Part shown: positions 16,237 through 26,023 of the stretch, piece by piece
How positions within the stretch are numbered: position 1 is the stretch's first letter
Layout: every line of letters starts with the position of its first letter
Assembly: GCF_002222635.1 (NCBI RefSeq)
Contig: NZ_CP022422.1
Span: forward strand, 1 to 64,000
From: Pseudosulfitobacter pseudonitzschiae
GTDB lineage: Bacteria; Pseudomonadota; Alphaproteobacteria; Rhodobacterales; Rhodobacteraceae
Reading direction: 5' to 3'
Length of the DNA stretch: 64,000 bases
The notes under the pieces: model-generated
What the model saw: only the letters and a program-made list of their open reading frames with translations
What the model was told of the DNA's origin: nothing
The model's database searches: none
Made by a program: the position numbers and the translations under genes

Positions 16237-18556
16237 TGCTGTCCATGCCGTCACGGGCGAGGTCTTCCGGGATGGCTGGAGCCGCGTCCGGGGCTCGATG
16301 CAGGGGCTGCATGTGGCCAAGCAGACCCAGCTTGTGCGCGCGGCTGCGGGGCATCGGCCAGCGGTCTTCAAGGCGATCCGGGGCGGGGGTACGCATACCA
16401 AATCGCAGCTCTCAAACCAGCTCGATTACCTCACCACCAAGTCGACCCATATCGTCGACTCGAGCGGGTTTCTGGATGGCAAGGCGAAGCTCGAGGCCGG
16501 CGACATCAAGGACCTGACCGAGCGCTTTGCCAAGCGGTGGGATGCGGGCTTCAGGCCCAAGCTCGGACAGACCACCCACATGCTCATGTCCTTCCCCGTG
16601 GGCACGCGTGGGGAGGATGTGCGCGACATTGCGACGGACGTGGCCGAGCGGTTCTTCCAGACCGACGCGGGGCATTTCGACTACATCATCGCGGTGCATG
16701 AGGACCGCGATCACCCGCATGCGCATTTGGTGCTGAACCGCCGCTCGCAGGAAGGCGAGTTCTTCTTTCTGGGGCGCAACCATCGCTTCAACTATGACGA
16801 CTTCCGCCTCGCCATGGTCGAAGAGGCGGAGAAGTATGGTGTGCGCCTGGAGGCCACGCGCCGGGTGGATCGCGGGGTTGTGCATTACCCGGCCCCCACC
16901 CGCGAAGTTTATGCCGCGAAGGAAGAGGGTCGCGCACCCCGCGAGCGGGAGCGCGTGGGGCAGGACCTGACCCGGACGCTGGCGGAGATCGCCAACACCA
17001 GGACCGTCTACCATTCGCTTGCCGCAGAGGCTTCGCGCGAGGCCCGCGAGGATATCGCCGCGGCCCTCTTCCGCGCGGGCGAGGTGCTGGCGCGGGGCGG
17101 GCAGGTGGACCGAACAGGAGATGTGTATATGGCCGAGGATCAAAGTTTCGAGGATCTGAGAAGCCTCTATGCGGAGAAGCTGGCGCGGGTGCAGGGCATG
17201 ATCGCCGAGAAGTCTGACGCCGAACGTCCCGTGCTGGAAAAACGCCTCATCGAGATCCAGACGCAGGTCCAGCACATGCAGCCTCTCGGTTTGCGATCAT
17301 CCACGCTATCAGACGACCCCTCGGAGGGTGGGATCTATTCCGAGGCGAACATCGACACCAGTCAGCTGGACCGTCTTGCCGAGACGGACTTGCGGTCGCG
17401 GATCGACACTGCGCTGCGGGGCACGGGGATCAGCACAGCGGAAGTGGTGGCCCGGATCGAGACGGGCGCCTCAAATGCAGCTCTCGAGCATCAATGGATC
17501 GCCGATGATCTCTCCAAGGTGGCCGAGGCGCGCGATCTGAACCTCGAACGCCGCGCGGATCTGGAACAGGCGCGCGACATTCTCAACGATGTGCATGTCG
17601 AACTTGGCACGCTTCTGGAACGGGAAAACGTGCTGCGGCAGGATGGCGTCATTGAAGCAGAAGCGGTCAGCGAGCGGTTCCATTATCACCGGGACGCGGT
17701 GCAGGCGATGGAAGGGACACTCCGTCAGGAGATGCGCGCAGAGGGTTTGACCACACAGCAGATCGAGGATCGGGACTGGGAGGTTGCCTCAAGGGCGGAG
17801 CGTCGGATCGAGACGGAGCAGCGCATTTATCTCGAGGCGCATCCGGACTTGATCGCACGGCCGGGCGATGTGATCGACCGGTCCGAGCCCTACAGGGAGA
17901 CCATCACCGATGCGGCCCGCGCCAGCGAGATCACTCGCGAGGTCGACCGGATCATGGAGGGACGCGACCTCCGTTCGCCCGTTGCAGATGCGGTCGCGGA
18001 TGACTTGCGCGCGCGCTATCCGGACATGCCGTCCCACCTCGCCCGTGGGCTCGGCGCGACCTATGCCGCCGTTGTGGAGATCCGGGACACGGAGGCCATC
18101 AATCAGGTTCGCCGCGACAAAGAGTTGCGCGAGGGGCTTGGGGTTGGCACGCGTGACGAACGTCTAGCCACCCGCGATGAAACTGCGCCGCAGTCTGACC
18201 GTGCCGACCGCCTCGCAGACGAGATTGCGCGTGTTCTGGAGCATGAGCGGGCGGGGGAGTTGTCCGCGCCTTTCGAGACCGAGGCGGAGCGGGACGCTTT
18301 CCGAACCGAGATCGCGCGGGTGCTGGATGACCGTCAACTTGAGCGGCTCACATCCGGTGATGCCGATGCGCTGGACAAGGTTCTCGAGGACCGCCTCGAC
18401 CGGCTTTATGTCGCCAAGGTCTACCTGCAATCGGATGCAGCGACGGCCAACACGGAGGCCCTGCGCCAGGTAGTCGATGATCTTGCCGACACCGAATACG
18501 AAAAACACCGCGCGACAGACGTGGATGGCGAAACCGAGCGGGGTCAGGTCCATTGA
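16223..18556 (+). CDS. virD2: VirD2-like relaxase
   Basis: A 777-residue conjugative relaxase that would nick oriT and pilot the transferred strand. The metal-binding His motif is HEDRDHPHAHLVLN (His164, 166, 168), and a candidate catalytic Tyr69 is in SNQLDYLTTK, the order expected of MOB-P/VirD2-type enzymes. The long Glu/Arg-rich helical C-terminal half (from about 230) is typical of roseobacter relaxases and may carry the secretion signal. ATG 16223 is used, overlapping mobC. It is followed at once by the coupling protein, so the relaxosome and VirD4 form one operon. Confidence 0.86.
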   Translation: MRLNDAVHAVTGEVFRDGWSRVRGSMQGLHVAKQTQLVRAAAGHRPAVFKAIRGGGTHTKSQLSNQLDYLTTKSTHIVDSSGFLDGKAKLEAGDIKDLTERFAKRWDAGFRPKLGQTTHMLMSFPVGTRGEDVRDIATDVAERFFQTDAGHFDYIIAVHEDRDHPHAHLVLNRRSQEGEFFFLGRNHRFNYDDFRLAMVEEAEKYGVRLEATRRVDRGVVHYPAPTREVYAAKEEGRAPRERERVGQDLTRTLAEIANTRTVYHSLAAEASREAREDIAAALFRAGEVLARGGQVDRTGDVYMAEDQSFEDLRSLYAEKLARVQGMIAEKSDAERPVLEKRLIEIQTQVQHMQPLGLRSSTLSDDPSEGGIYSEANIDTSQLDRLAETDLRSRIDTALRGTGISTAEVVARIETGASNAALEHQWIADDLSKVAEARDLNLERRADLEQARDILNDVHVELGTLLERENVLRQDGVIEAEAVSERFHYHRDAVQAMEGTLRQEMRAEGLTTQQIEDRDWEVASRAERRIETEQRIYLEAHPDLIARPGDVIDRSEPYRETITDAARASEITREVDRIMEGRDLRSPVADAVADDLRARYPDMPSHLARGLGATYAAVVEIRDTEAINQVRRDKELREGLGVGTRDERLATRDETAPQSDRADRLADEIARVLEHERAGELSAPFETEAERDAFRTEIARVLDDRQLERLTSGDADALDKVLEDRLDRLYVAKVYLQSDAATANTEALRQVVDDLADTEYEKHRATDVDGETERGQVH

Positions 18557-18564
18557 GCGCCTCC

Positions 18565-20568
18565 ATGGGAAAAGCGCGGATCGCAACAGGGGTCTTGCTG
18601 GTGACGCTTGTGACCGGTGCCATGGGCTATACCATCGCCTCGGCGGTGCTGACCTACCAGGATCTCGGCTTCGGGGCCGAGATCGACTTTGCCTATATCG
18701 CGCAGAACTACCTGGCGATCCTCGATCGCCGCCCGGAAGACGCCCAACTCATCCACCTGATCATCGGCAGCTTTGCCGCTGCCGGCCTGATGCTGAGCCT
18801 TGCTCTCTCGGGGTCCGCCCTGACACGCTTTGGCCAGACCCATTGGCAGACCGCGCGCGAGATGAAGGCCAATGGCTTCTTCGGGGCGCCGGGCACCGGG
18901 TTCATCCTCGGCAAGCTGGGGCCGCCGGGCTCCCGCGCCAACTACATCTGCTCCAAGGTCTTCCCCCATGCGCTGATCGTGGCCCCCACGGGCCGCGGCA
19001 AGACCACGGGCTTTGTCATTCCGAACCTGCTGACCTGGCAAGGCTCCGCCGTGACGCTCGATGTAAAGGGCGAATGTTTCGAAGCAACGGCCCGGCACCG
19101 CGCCACCCAAGGCGACAAGGTCTATCGCTTTGCCCCCACCGATTGGGAGGGCAAGCGCACGCATCGTTACAACCCGCTCCTGCGCATCTTTGAGCTGAAA
19201 GATCCCGCGCGCCAGCAGATGGAACTGCAGCTCCTGGCGACGCTGTTCCTGCAGAGCGACAATGACCGGGTGCAGGGCCTCCTCAAAGGCGGGATCGATC
19301 TCTTCGTGGCGGCGGGGCTTCTGGCCTTCCAGCGCAAGCGTCCGACCCTGGGCGAGATCTACCGCATCGCCGCCTCGGGCGGGAACAAGCAGAAGGAATA
19401 TTTCGCGCGGGGCCATGAGGTGGATAACCGGGCCGCCAAGCTGATTTTCACCCGGCTGGCCTCGACCAACAACGACACGCTGACCTCTTATGTCTCGCTC
19501 CTGATGACCTCGGGGCTGGACCAGTGGCAAAACCCCGCCATCGATGAGGCGACGGCGGTGTCGGACTTTGACTTCCGGACGATCCGCAAGAAGCCCTTTT
19601 CGGTCTATCTTGTCGTCCAGCCGCTGATGGTGAAGCCGCTGGCACCGCTGATCCGGCTCTTCTTCTCCGATCTCCTCTCCGCCATGCAGGAAAAGGACCC
19701 AGGGCCGGATGAGCCCTGGCCCGTGATGATCATGCTCGACGAGTTCAATCGCTTGGGCAAGATGCCCATCGTGGTCGAGAGCATCGAGACCCTGCGGACC
19801 TATCGCGGTCACCTGGCCGTGGTCACCCAAACTATCCCCGCCCTCGATGAAATCTACGGCGAAAACACCCGGCGCGCCCTGCAGGGCAACGCGGGCGTGA
19901 AGCTCTACCTGACGCCCTCGGATGAAAAAACCGTCGAGGAACTGAGCAAGGCGGTTGGCAAGACCACGAAAACCGTCATCACGCGCTCCCAGTCCATCGG
20001 CAAGAACCCCTTTGAAGGACGCAGCCAGTCCACCCGGACCGAAGAAAGCTCTCTCCTGCCCGAGGATGAGGCGCGCCGCCTGCCGCTCGACGAGATCGTC
20101 ATGGTGATCGATGCCCAGATGCCGGTCCGCGCGAAGCGGATCCAATATTTTGACGATCGGCTGTTCAAGGCGATCCACGCGGCGCAGACGGGGGAGTTGC
20201 CGTTTCCGAAGCCGGGGGGAGGGGGGCCGCAGGGCACGCTGCCGCTGAGTGTGCGCGCCATGCCGATGACGCCGCCTTCGGACGGAGCAGGCGGACCCGA
20301 CGCCGACGTTGAGGCCGCACGCCAGGCTGCTGATGGCCAATCGTCAGGGCAAACCGATGTCACCCCAAAGAAGACTGCGCCTGTCGTTCAAGCCGTAATC
20401 GCCGAGGAACAGCGACAGATGGAAATGGATTTTGGGGGCCAGGTTGCGGATGCCGAGACAGTGGGCGTGGATGATGAGGCGCAGATGCGCTCTGCTGTCG
20501 ATGGATTGGATGAAATGGAAGAGATGCTGCGAGAGGAGGAGGGTGGCAAAAAGCCAATTCACCGGTAG
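18565..20568 (+). CDS. virD4: VirD4/TraG type IV coupling protein
   Basis: A 667-residue inner-membrane ATPase that links the relaxosome to the secretion channel. Two N-terminal membrane helices lie at about 8-30 and 63-85. Walker A PTGRGKTT is at 141-148 and Walker B IMLDEFNRLG has Asp392-Glu393. The last 100 residues are acidic and low-complexity. ATG 18565 is preferred over TTG 18553, although the TTG overlaps the relaxase stop. A lower-GC ATPase gene separates it from the virB operon, which runs the other way. Confidence 0.9.
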   Translation: MGKARIATGVLLVTLVTGAMGYTIASAVLTYQDLGFGAEIDFAYIAQNYLAILDRRPEDAQLIHLIIGSFAAAGLMLSLALSGSALTRFGQTHWQTAREMKANGFFGAPGTGFILGKLGPPGSRANYICSKVFPHALIVAPTGRGKTTGFVIPNLLTWQGSAVTLDVKGECFEATARHRATQGDKVYRFAPTDWEGKRTHRYNPLLRIFELKDPARQQMELQLLATLFLQSDNDRVQGLLKGGIDLFVAAGLLAFQRKRPTLGEIYRIAASGGNKQKEYFARGHEVDNRAAKLIFTRLASTNNDTLTSYVSLLMTSGLDQWQNPAIDEATAVSDFDFRTIRKKPFSVYLVVQPLMVKPLAPLIRLFFSDLLSAMQEKDPGPDEPWPVMIMLDEFNRLGKMPIVVESIETLRTYRGHLAVVTQTIPALDEIYGENTRRALQGNAGVKLYLTPSDEKTVEELSKAVGKTTKTVITRSQSIGKNPFEGRSQSTRTEESSLLPEDEARRLPLDEIVMVIDAQMPVRAKRIQYFDDRLFKAIHAAQTGELPFPKPGGGGPQGTLPLSVRAMPMTPPSDGAGGPDADVEAARQAADGQSSGQTDVTPKKTAPVVQAVIAEEQRQMEMDFGGQVADAETVGVDDEAQMRSAVDGLDEMEEMLREEEGGKKPIHR

Positions 20569-20858
20569 GGCGGTGGGCATGGTCTGACGGTCATAGAGGG
20601 CGGAAAGCTGATGCTCAGTGTACGTGCGAGCACATCCGTTTGCGAAAAAGAAAATGGAAGCTCGAGACACCTCATTGGCCAACAACCGAGTTCGGCAGAG
20701 CCATGGCTAGGGGGTTCAGCATTGTGCCAGATGATATTGACTTATGGCTGCCCGCAGGCACCAATCACGAGTGAGCGCCAATCCATCGGCGCTTGTGCCA
20801 AAGGATATTGAAGCTGGACACAAGGGTTCGAGTTTTCTTGATTTGATGGATTTGAAAA

Positions 20859-23183
20859 ATGAATACAGTACCAAAACCAAAGTTTTCCGTGTCCGCCCGA
20901 TATCTCGGCCCCGTCTTCACTCTCGATGGAGAGTTGACGAAGAGCAATCAAAACCTGGTTTTCGCGCGAAACGGTATCGGCAAGTCCTTCCTGTCGCGCG
21001 CCTTCCGGTATCTTGATCTCTACGGCCAGCAGGAAGATGTGTCAGGCGCCGCTCTCAACCTTGTTTCTGACGAATCCACAGATGGCTCCGGCTCGTTCGC
21101 GTTTTCTCGCGGTACGACGGCAATGGGAACTCTCGACCTTCAAAAGGCTGGAGATGCGGTCACAGCAACGGTCAATGACACAATCTTCCACGTGTTCTCC
21201 GAGGATTTCGTGCAAGAAGAGCTACGGGAACGAAAATACGAACTGGATGGCGAGATTGAAAACCAGATCGCCGTCGATAGCGAAAACATCAAGCTCGATG
21301 ATGCGAAGAAGACGCTGGAAGAAGCAAGGGCGAAGGCTTCCGAGGCATACAATACGCTAGACGACAAATTTACCGCCGCGAAAGAATCCGAGCTGCACGA
21401 GAAGGCAGGCATCAACAAACAACTGAGAGAGTACAAGGCTCTTTCTCTGGAAAAACTTCTGGAGACCTTTCAAGAGAAGCCAGAAGCGCCGAAGCAATCT
21501 CTCACCGACATCATCAGGGACCTCGATAGCCTCAAGGCAATACCTGCAGAACCTGCCTATCCTAGGCAAATCGAACCCATTGCAACCAATGATGTCGATC
21601 TCGACGCCCTTGCTGCTTCGCTTGAGCGCCCGACCTCCCCATCAAGTGTCTCCGAAGCAATCAAGAAGAAGATCGATGCGCATCACGGCTTTTACGAGGA
21701 AGGCGCAAAGATCATTCGAGATGAGCACCGGACCGTATGCCCCTTCTGCGAACAGGGTATCACGGACCCTGATCCCAAGGCGGTAATTGATGCCTACATC
21801 GAATATTTTGAAGACGAAGAAGAGAAGCACAAAGCGGAATTGAGGGACTTCTTTCGAAAGCTCAGACAAAAGGAAGCGCAGCTGGATCCGACGGCAACCC
21901 AGCTTGCAAGGCAGAAGTCCCGCTACGACGCGCTTAAGCGGCATGTGCCATCGAAAAAGGATACTGAAGTCAGCGACGGCGCGGATGCGCTGAAGAGCGT
22001 GCGGGAAGCGATCGCGGCTGTAAAGTCGGTGATCGAACAGAAGGCCTCAGCACTTGGAACCGCGGCTGCGCTTCCTGCCGAGAACCTGTCCGCTTGTATC
22101 GCGGCGATCAACAAGGTCATCGGCGAGAACAACGAGAAAGCGGAAGCGCTGAATTCAGCTGTCGAGAAAGCTGATGAAGAGCGCAAGATTCTACAACGCA
22201 AGGCTTGCGCGGTGTTTGAGCGCGAATTCGCTATCGGAAATTGGCCCGACATCGAAAACCTGCGGAGATTTCATGCCGATGTTGTCTTGAAGCAGAACGC
22301 TTTGGGTGAGCTGGAAAAGGCAAGTCCGTCGGCACAAGCCCGGGATCGTGTTGCCGAAACCTTTGAATTGCTCCTAAAAGAGTTCTTCGCCGACAAATAC
22401 GTTTTCGACAAGACCAAGTTTGTGCTGAAGCGCGGTGAACAGGAAATGGTTCGTGGGCCGCATCGGACGTTGAGTGACGGCGAGAAGACAGCAATTTCTT
22501 TCTGCTATTTCATTGCATGCACGCACAAGAAGGTAGCAACAGGCAGCGATTATAAGAAGCTGTTTCTCGTCTTTGACGATCCGATTACGTCAATGTCTTA
22601 TGATTTTGTCTTCGCAATTGCGCAAACTCTCAAGAACCTGAACATTTCGGATCAGGGTGAGATTTCGATAAATCCAGGAAAGATTGATGGCAAAAAGTGC
22701 TGGAGGCCGGAATTACTATTGCTTACCCATAGCAGCTATTTCTTCAATATTTCGCTTACGAACCGTGTGGTCGATGATAATGCAGCGTTTGCACTTCACA
22801 CCGACGGCAAGAGCCACAGTCTTGCACGCCTGAACAAGTACATCGCCCCCTTCCAGGAGCAATTGATGGACATCCACGAGGTGGCGAACGGCAAAGACCC
22901 TGATCATAGGACCGCAAATTCAGTCCGCTCGGTGCTGGAGGCAATTGGCCGCTTCTGCAGGCCGGACAAGTCCGACAGCCTGACGGATTTCGTCAAGCAT
23001 CTTGCGGGCGAGGAGGACATGACGCTCAAGAGTGTCCTGATCAACTCCCTATGCCACGGTACCTACTATGACGAGACGCCGCCGCCTGATGATCTAGTTC
23101 TCGCCTGCAGGGAAACATTGGTTGTTGTGGAGCGCTATGCGGTCGGCCAACTGGAGCTGATCAAGAAAGCTGCGCGCGCATAA
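20859..23183 (+). CDS. AAA_13-type ATPase with zinc-hook motif
   Basis: A 774-residue ABC/SMC-like ATPase of the AAA_13 (PrrC/RloC-like) class. Walker A is ARNGIGKS (36-43; the usual first Gly is Ala), the ABC signature LSDGEKT is at 538-544 and Walker B LVFDDP has Asp573-Asp574. Between them lies a long charged coiled coil with CPFC at 294-297, a Rad50/RloC-like zinc hook. The Arg-Glu-His anticodon-nuclease triad of PrrC/RloC could not be found in the C-terminus, so an effector is not identified. Base composition is visibly lower in GC than its neighbours and it sits alone between virD4 and virB, suggesting acquired defence cargo. It could be a standalone OLD-like or abortive-infection sensor. 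Confidence 0.72.
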   Translation: MNTVPKPKFSVSARYLGPVFTLDGELTKSNQNLVFARNGIGKSFLSRAFRYLDLYGQQEDVSGAALNLVSDESTDGSGSFAFSRGTTAMGTLDLQKAGDAVTATVNDTIFHVFSEDFVQEELRERKYELDGEIENQIAVDSENIKLDDAKKTLEEARAKASEAYNTLDDKFTAAKESELHEKAGINKQLREYKALSLEKLLETFQEKPEAPKQSLTDIIRDLDSLKAIPAEPAYPRQIEPIATNDVDLDALAASLERPTSPSSVSEAIKKKIDAHHGFYEEGAKIIRDEHRTVCPFCEQGITDPDPKAVIDAYIEYFEDEEEKHKAELRDFFRKLRQKEAQLDPTATQLARQKSRYDALKRHVPSKKDTEVSDGADALKSVREAIAAVKSVIEQKASALGTAAALPAENLSACIAAINKVIGENNEKAEALNSAVEKADEERKILQRKACAVFEREFAIGNWPDIENLRRFHADVVLKQNALGELEKASPSAQARDRVAETFELLLKEFFADKYVFDKTKFVLKRGEQEMVRGPHRTLSDGEKTAISFCYFIACTHKKVATGSDYKKLFLVFDDPITSMSYDFVFAIAQTLKNLNISDQGEISINPGKIDGKKCWRPELLLLTHSSYFFNISLTNRVVDDNAAFALHTDGKSHSLARLNKYIAPFQEQLMDIHEVANGKDPDHRTANSVRSVLEAIGRFCRPDKSDSLTDFVKHLAGEEDMTLKSVLINSLCHGTYYDETPPPDDLVLACRETLVVVERYAVGQLELIKKAARA

Positions 23184-23342
23184 AGTTCGAAAGCAATCAG
23201 TCAGCTGGCGATTGTTGTCGTCCTGTCTATCGCGCACTCAGGTCGGGACGAGCGCCTGTGATCACGCCGCCTAAATGTACGGCAGGAAACAGTTGTGAAG
23301 ATGCACGATTTAGGACGGAGCGCGAATGGCAGCAAAGGGCCG

Positions 23343-24419
23343 TCACCGTCGGCCAAGTCGACCCAGTCTCGCCAGCTGCGCCAGCATTTTTGACCCCGAG
23401 TCTGCGGATCCTGTGCCTCCTGCGGAACCCGTCTGCCCCATGCCCTGCCTCACGGGCATCTGCTGCACGCCGAAGAACTGCCGCGCCCTGAGGGCTGCGT
23501 ATTCTGCGCCACTTGCGCCTCCGATCAGGTAGCGATTGTAGGCCTGCTGGCTGCCCATGGCGGCGCGGGCAAAGCTGTAGCCGCCGCCGAGACCACCGGA
23601 GAGGGCGGGCATCATAATGTTTCCGGAGATCGCGCGGACGATGAAGGGCGTGGCAATGATGAAGCCCTTGGCCATGAGCACCATCATGAAGAAGGGAATG
23701 AGCGCGCCGATGTTTGAGGCTCCCTCCGGGTCGCCGAGTTCGCCGATGAGGGCAGAGGAGACACCCGTGATTGTCGCGAACACACCGGCCACGACTATGG
23801 GGTAGAGCGCGAAGGAGACCAGCGCCGACAGCCAGCGCGCGAAATAGTCCTTGGTGACCTCGAAGAGGGTCAGGAAAATCATCACCGGTGCGATCCCGAT
23901 CAGAAGTGCGATCATCAGGCGGGATGCCACGAGGATGAAGGCGGCCAGCCCGCCGAGGATCGAGAGCAAGAGGACCCCGACAATGTCGAGCATGGCCCCT
24001 GCCATCCAGTTCAGCTCGGACCCAGCGGCGTTGAGATAGTCCCCTAGTTCCGCGATTAGCCGGTCAAACTCTTCTGCGAAAGTGCCAGAAGGGCCGGGAG
24101 TTCCACCACCAACGGAAGCAACCAGCGCACCCGCAATGCTGTCGATCCCGGCCAGGATGGCGGAGGAGAGGGCGTTGAACTGCACCCAGTTGGTTGCAAA
24201 TATCCCGATGAGCCCGATCTTGACCGCGAGCCAGAATGCCGTGCGTCCGTCCATCGCCTTGTACTGGTAGATCATGTTCAGGAAAACGAGAACCACCACC
24301 AGCGTTGTTCCCAGCACCAGAAGCGTGCCAACCGTTGCCGCAACCGATCCGAACTGGGTTTCTGCGGCGGTGTCGAGATAGCCCTGGGAGGTTTCAACGA
24401 AATAGGTGACGACGCTCAT
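23343..24419 (-). CDS. virB6: VirB6-like T4SS membrane protein
   Basis: A 358-residue polytopic inner-membrane protein with five to six hydrophobic segments (about 27-50, 61-80, 140-190, 200-225, 240-275). The Trp-containing periplasmic loop and central hydrophobic pair fit the VirB6/TrbL family, which forms part of the inner-membrane channel. The Gly/Gln-rich C-terminus is cytoplasmic or periplasmic tail. It is the last gene of the virB operon, an order change from the Ti plasmid, where virB6 precedes virB7. It converges with the AAA_13 gene; no clear terminator was found in the 159-base gap. Confidence 0.85.
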   Translation of the reverse strand: MSVVTYFVETSQGYLDTAAETQFGSVAATVGTLLVLGTTLVVVLVFLNMIYQYKAMDGRTAFWLAVKIGLIGIFATNWVQFNALSSAILAGIDSIAGALVASVGGGTPGPSGTFAEEFDRLIAELGDYLNAAGSELNWMAGAMLDIVGVLLLSILGGLAAFILVASRLMIALLIGIAPVMIFLTLFEVTKDYFARWLSALVSFALYPIVVAGVFATITGVSSALIGELGDPEGASNIGALIPFFMMVLMAKGFIIATPFIVRAISGNIMMPALSGGLGGGYSFARAAMGSQQAYNRYLIGGASGAEYAALRARQFFGVQQMPVRQGMGQTGSAGGTGSADSGSKMLAQLARLGRLGRR

Positions 24420-24431
24420 GACGGGGCTGCC

Positions 24432-24845
24432 TTACCAATTGCCCGCGGCTTCGCAGATGGCCTTGGCGGCAGGGCGGGCAGCGTTTGCGCGGCGGTTGTA
24501 GGCGTCCGAGGCTTGCAGCATCTCCCATCGTTCGTCACTCGCGTACCTTTCCCGAAACACCGCCTCGGCAGCGTCCCAAGAGGGGAACCGGGTTTCACAG
24601 TCGCAGCTTTCGGTCTCGACGATGCGCTCGAGATTCTGGGCGCGGTAGATGTCTTGAACCAACACGCGCTGATAGGCTTGGCGCAGGGGGATCTCCTGCA
24701 TCCACATGGGTTCAGCGGGCCGGTCTGGACAGACGTCGAAACTGCGCTCGAGGGTCGGCACGAGATTGCGCTCAGCGAAGCCGGGTGCCGACGTCAGGCC
24801 CAAGACCAGCGCAGTCAGTACGAGGGTACAGCCCGCCTGCCTCAT
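24432..24845 (-). CDS. Secreted T4SS-linked hypothetical protein
   Basis: A 137-residue protein with a clear signal peptide (about 24 residues, LVLTALVLGLTSAPGFA) and four Cys in the mature part (VCPDRP, SCDCE, AICEAA), suggesting periplasmic disulfides. No known domain was recognised. It is locked in the operon: its ATG overlaps the stop of the preceding small gene (ATGA at 24842-24845) and virB6 starts 12 bases later. A periplasmic accessory to the secretion channel is likely, by context only. Confidence 0.6.
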   Translation of the reverse strand: MRQAGCTLVLTALVLGLTSAPGFAERNLVPTLERSFDVCPDRPAEPMWMQEIPLRQAYQRVLVQDIYRAQNLERIVETESCDCETRFPSWDAAEAVFRERYASDERWEMLQASDAYNRRANAARPAAKAICEAAGNW

Positions 24846-25036
24846 GCCGTGGCTCTGGCGGGAGTGGTCTCGCGCTTCAGGAAGACAGTGTGTCCCACGT
24901 TGGCGAATTCCGAGGAGCTGATCGACACGACCTCCCAGCCTTCGGCCCCCTTCACATTTAGGCTGGCCTGCATGTCGGCAAGACTGGTTTTGCGGGTCAT
25001 GGGAAAGGACAGGATATCGTATTCAAAGGTTTTCAT
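24842..25036 (-). CDS. DUF4177-like small protein
   Basis: A 64-residue protein, MKTFEYDILSFPMTRK ... LNVKGAEGWEVVSISSSE ... HTVFLKRE. The pattern of a short beta hairpin followed by LNxxGxEGWEVV is that of DUF4177-type small proteins. It overlaps virB11 upstream and the secreted hypothetical gene downstream by ATGA junctions, so it is a true operon member. Function unknown. Confidence 0.65.
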   Translation of the reverse strand: MKTFEYDILSFPMTRKTSLADMQASLNVKGAEGWEVVSISSSEFANVGHTVFLKRETTPARATA

Positions 25037-26019
25037 TGGGAAGCTCCGATCTCATTGGTGCCGGGGAGGTAGAATTCGGTGATGCCGCGTTTGCCATCAT
25101 GGCGACCGGCCTGGATGATTACGTCGATGGAGTTCTCGATGTACTGGATCATGTCGGCATAGGTCATCGGGATCTCGGTCTTGAGTGCGGCGATGGCCAG
25201 ACGCTGCACGGCAAGTTGCGGGGTTTCTGCGTGCAGCGTGGTCATTGAGCCGCCATGGCCAGTGTTGATCGCCTCGAGGAAGGTCATGGCCTCCTTGCCT
25301 CGCACCTCGCCCAGGATGATCCGGTCGGGGCGCATGCGCAACGTCGCGGTGAGCAGCACATCGGCGGTCTGGAACTCCGCATCGCGATTGGCGATGAGGG
25401 TCACGGCATTGGGCTGGGTCGGCAGAAGCTCGGCGGCTTCCTCGATGGTGACGATGCGTTCCTCGGATGGCACGTGCGAGAGGATCTTGCGCGCAGCCAC
25501 GGTCTTGCCGGTGGAGGTGCCGCCAGAGACGATCATGTTAAGCTTGTTGTCGACGCAAAAGGCCAGCGCATCGTCGATCACGCCCGCGGCCACCACTTCA
25601 CGCAGTTCCTGGGTTTTCTCGAGGCGGAGTTCTTCAAGCTTGCGTTCCTTGCCATAGAGAAAGTCGAGTGCGATCCCGTCGAGCGGCAAGCTGGAAAAGA
25701 ACCGAAGACTGATCGACATCGCCGTTAACACGGCGGGCGGGGTGATGACCTGTGCGCGGATCGGGCGCCCCTTGTAGGTGATTGAGACCGAGACGATGGG
25801 GCGGTCCTTGCTCATCGTGGTATTGGCAGAAGAGGCGATCTGGTTGCCGAGGTCTTTCACTTCGGTTGCGGTCAACGCCCGTTCCAGCTTGCGCATGAAA
25901 TGATCGCCTTGGAATTCTCCCCAGCAGCTGCCGTCAGGGTTGATACAGATCTCGATGACATCGTCGCGGGCGGCGGCATCGATCCGGTCGAGAGAGGTCT
26001 GGAGATAGCTCAGCGACAT
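25033..26019 (-). CDS. virB11: VirB11 T4SS ATPase
   Basis: A 328-residue hexameric traffic ATPase energising the T4SS at the inner membrane. Walker A GGTSTGKT lies near residues 165-175, the Asp box in IVTIEEAAELLP, Walker B in RIILGEVRGKEA, and the His box in TGHGGSMTTLHAET. ATG 26019 (MSLSYLQTSLDRIDAA) is chosen; the longer frame upstream lies inside virB10. Only four bases separate it from the virB10 stop. Confidence 0.92.
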   Translation of the reverse strand: MSLSYLQTSLDRIDAAARDDVIEICINPDGSCWGEFQGDHFMRKLERALTATEVKDLGNQIASSANTTMSKDRPIVSVSITYKGRPIRAQVITPPAVLTAMSISLRFFSSLPLDGIALDFLYGKERKLEELRLEKTQELREVVAAGVIDDALAFCVDNKLNMIVSGGTSTGKTVAARKILSHVPSEERIVTIEEAAELLPTQPNAVTLIANRDAEFQTADVLLTATLRMRPDRIILGEVRGKEAMTFLEAINTGHGGSMTTLHAETPQLAVQRLAIAALKTEIPMTYADMIQYIENSIDVIIQAGRHDGKRGITEFYLPGTNEIGASQ

Positions 26020-26023
26020 GGGC

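Noticed and set aside
18544-20340. A 598-residue minus-strand frame opposite virD4
   Set aside because: Same GC-shadow effect; virD4 motifs on the plus strand are unambiguous.
20859-23183. Calling the AAA_13 ATPase an RloC/PrrC anticodon nuclease
   Set aside because: ATPase and zinc-hook motifs fit, but no Arg-Glu-His nuclease triad was recognised in the C-terminus.
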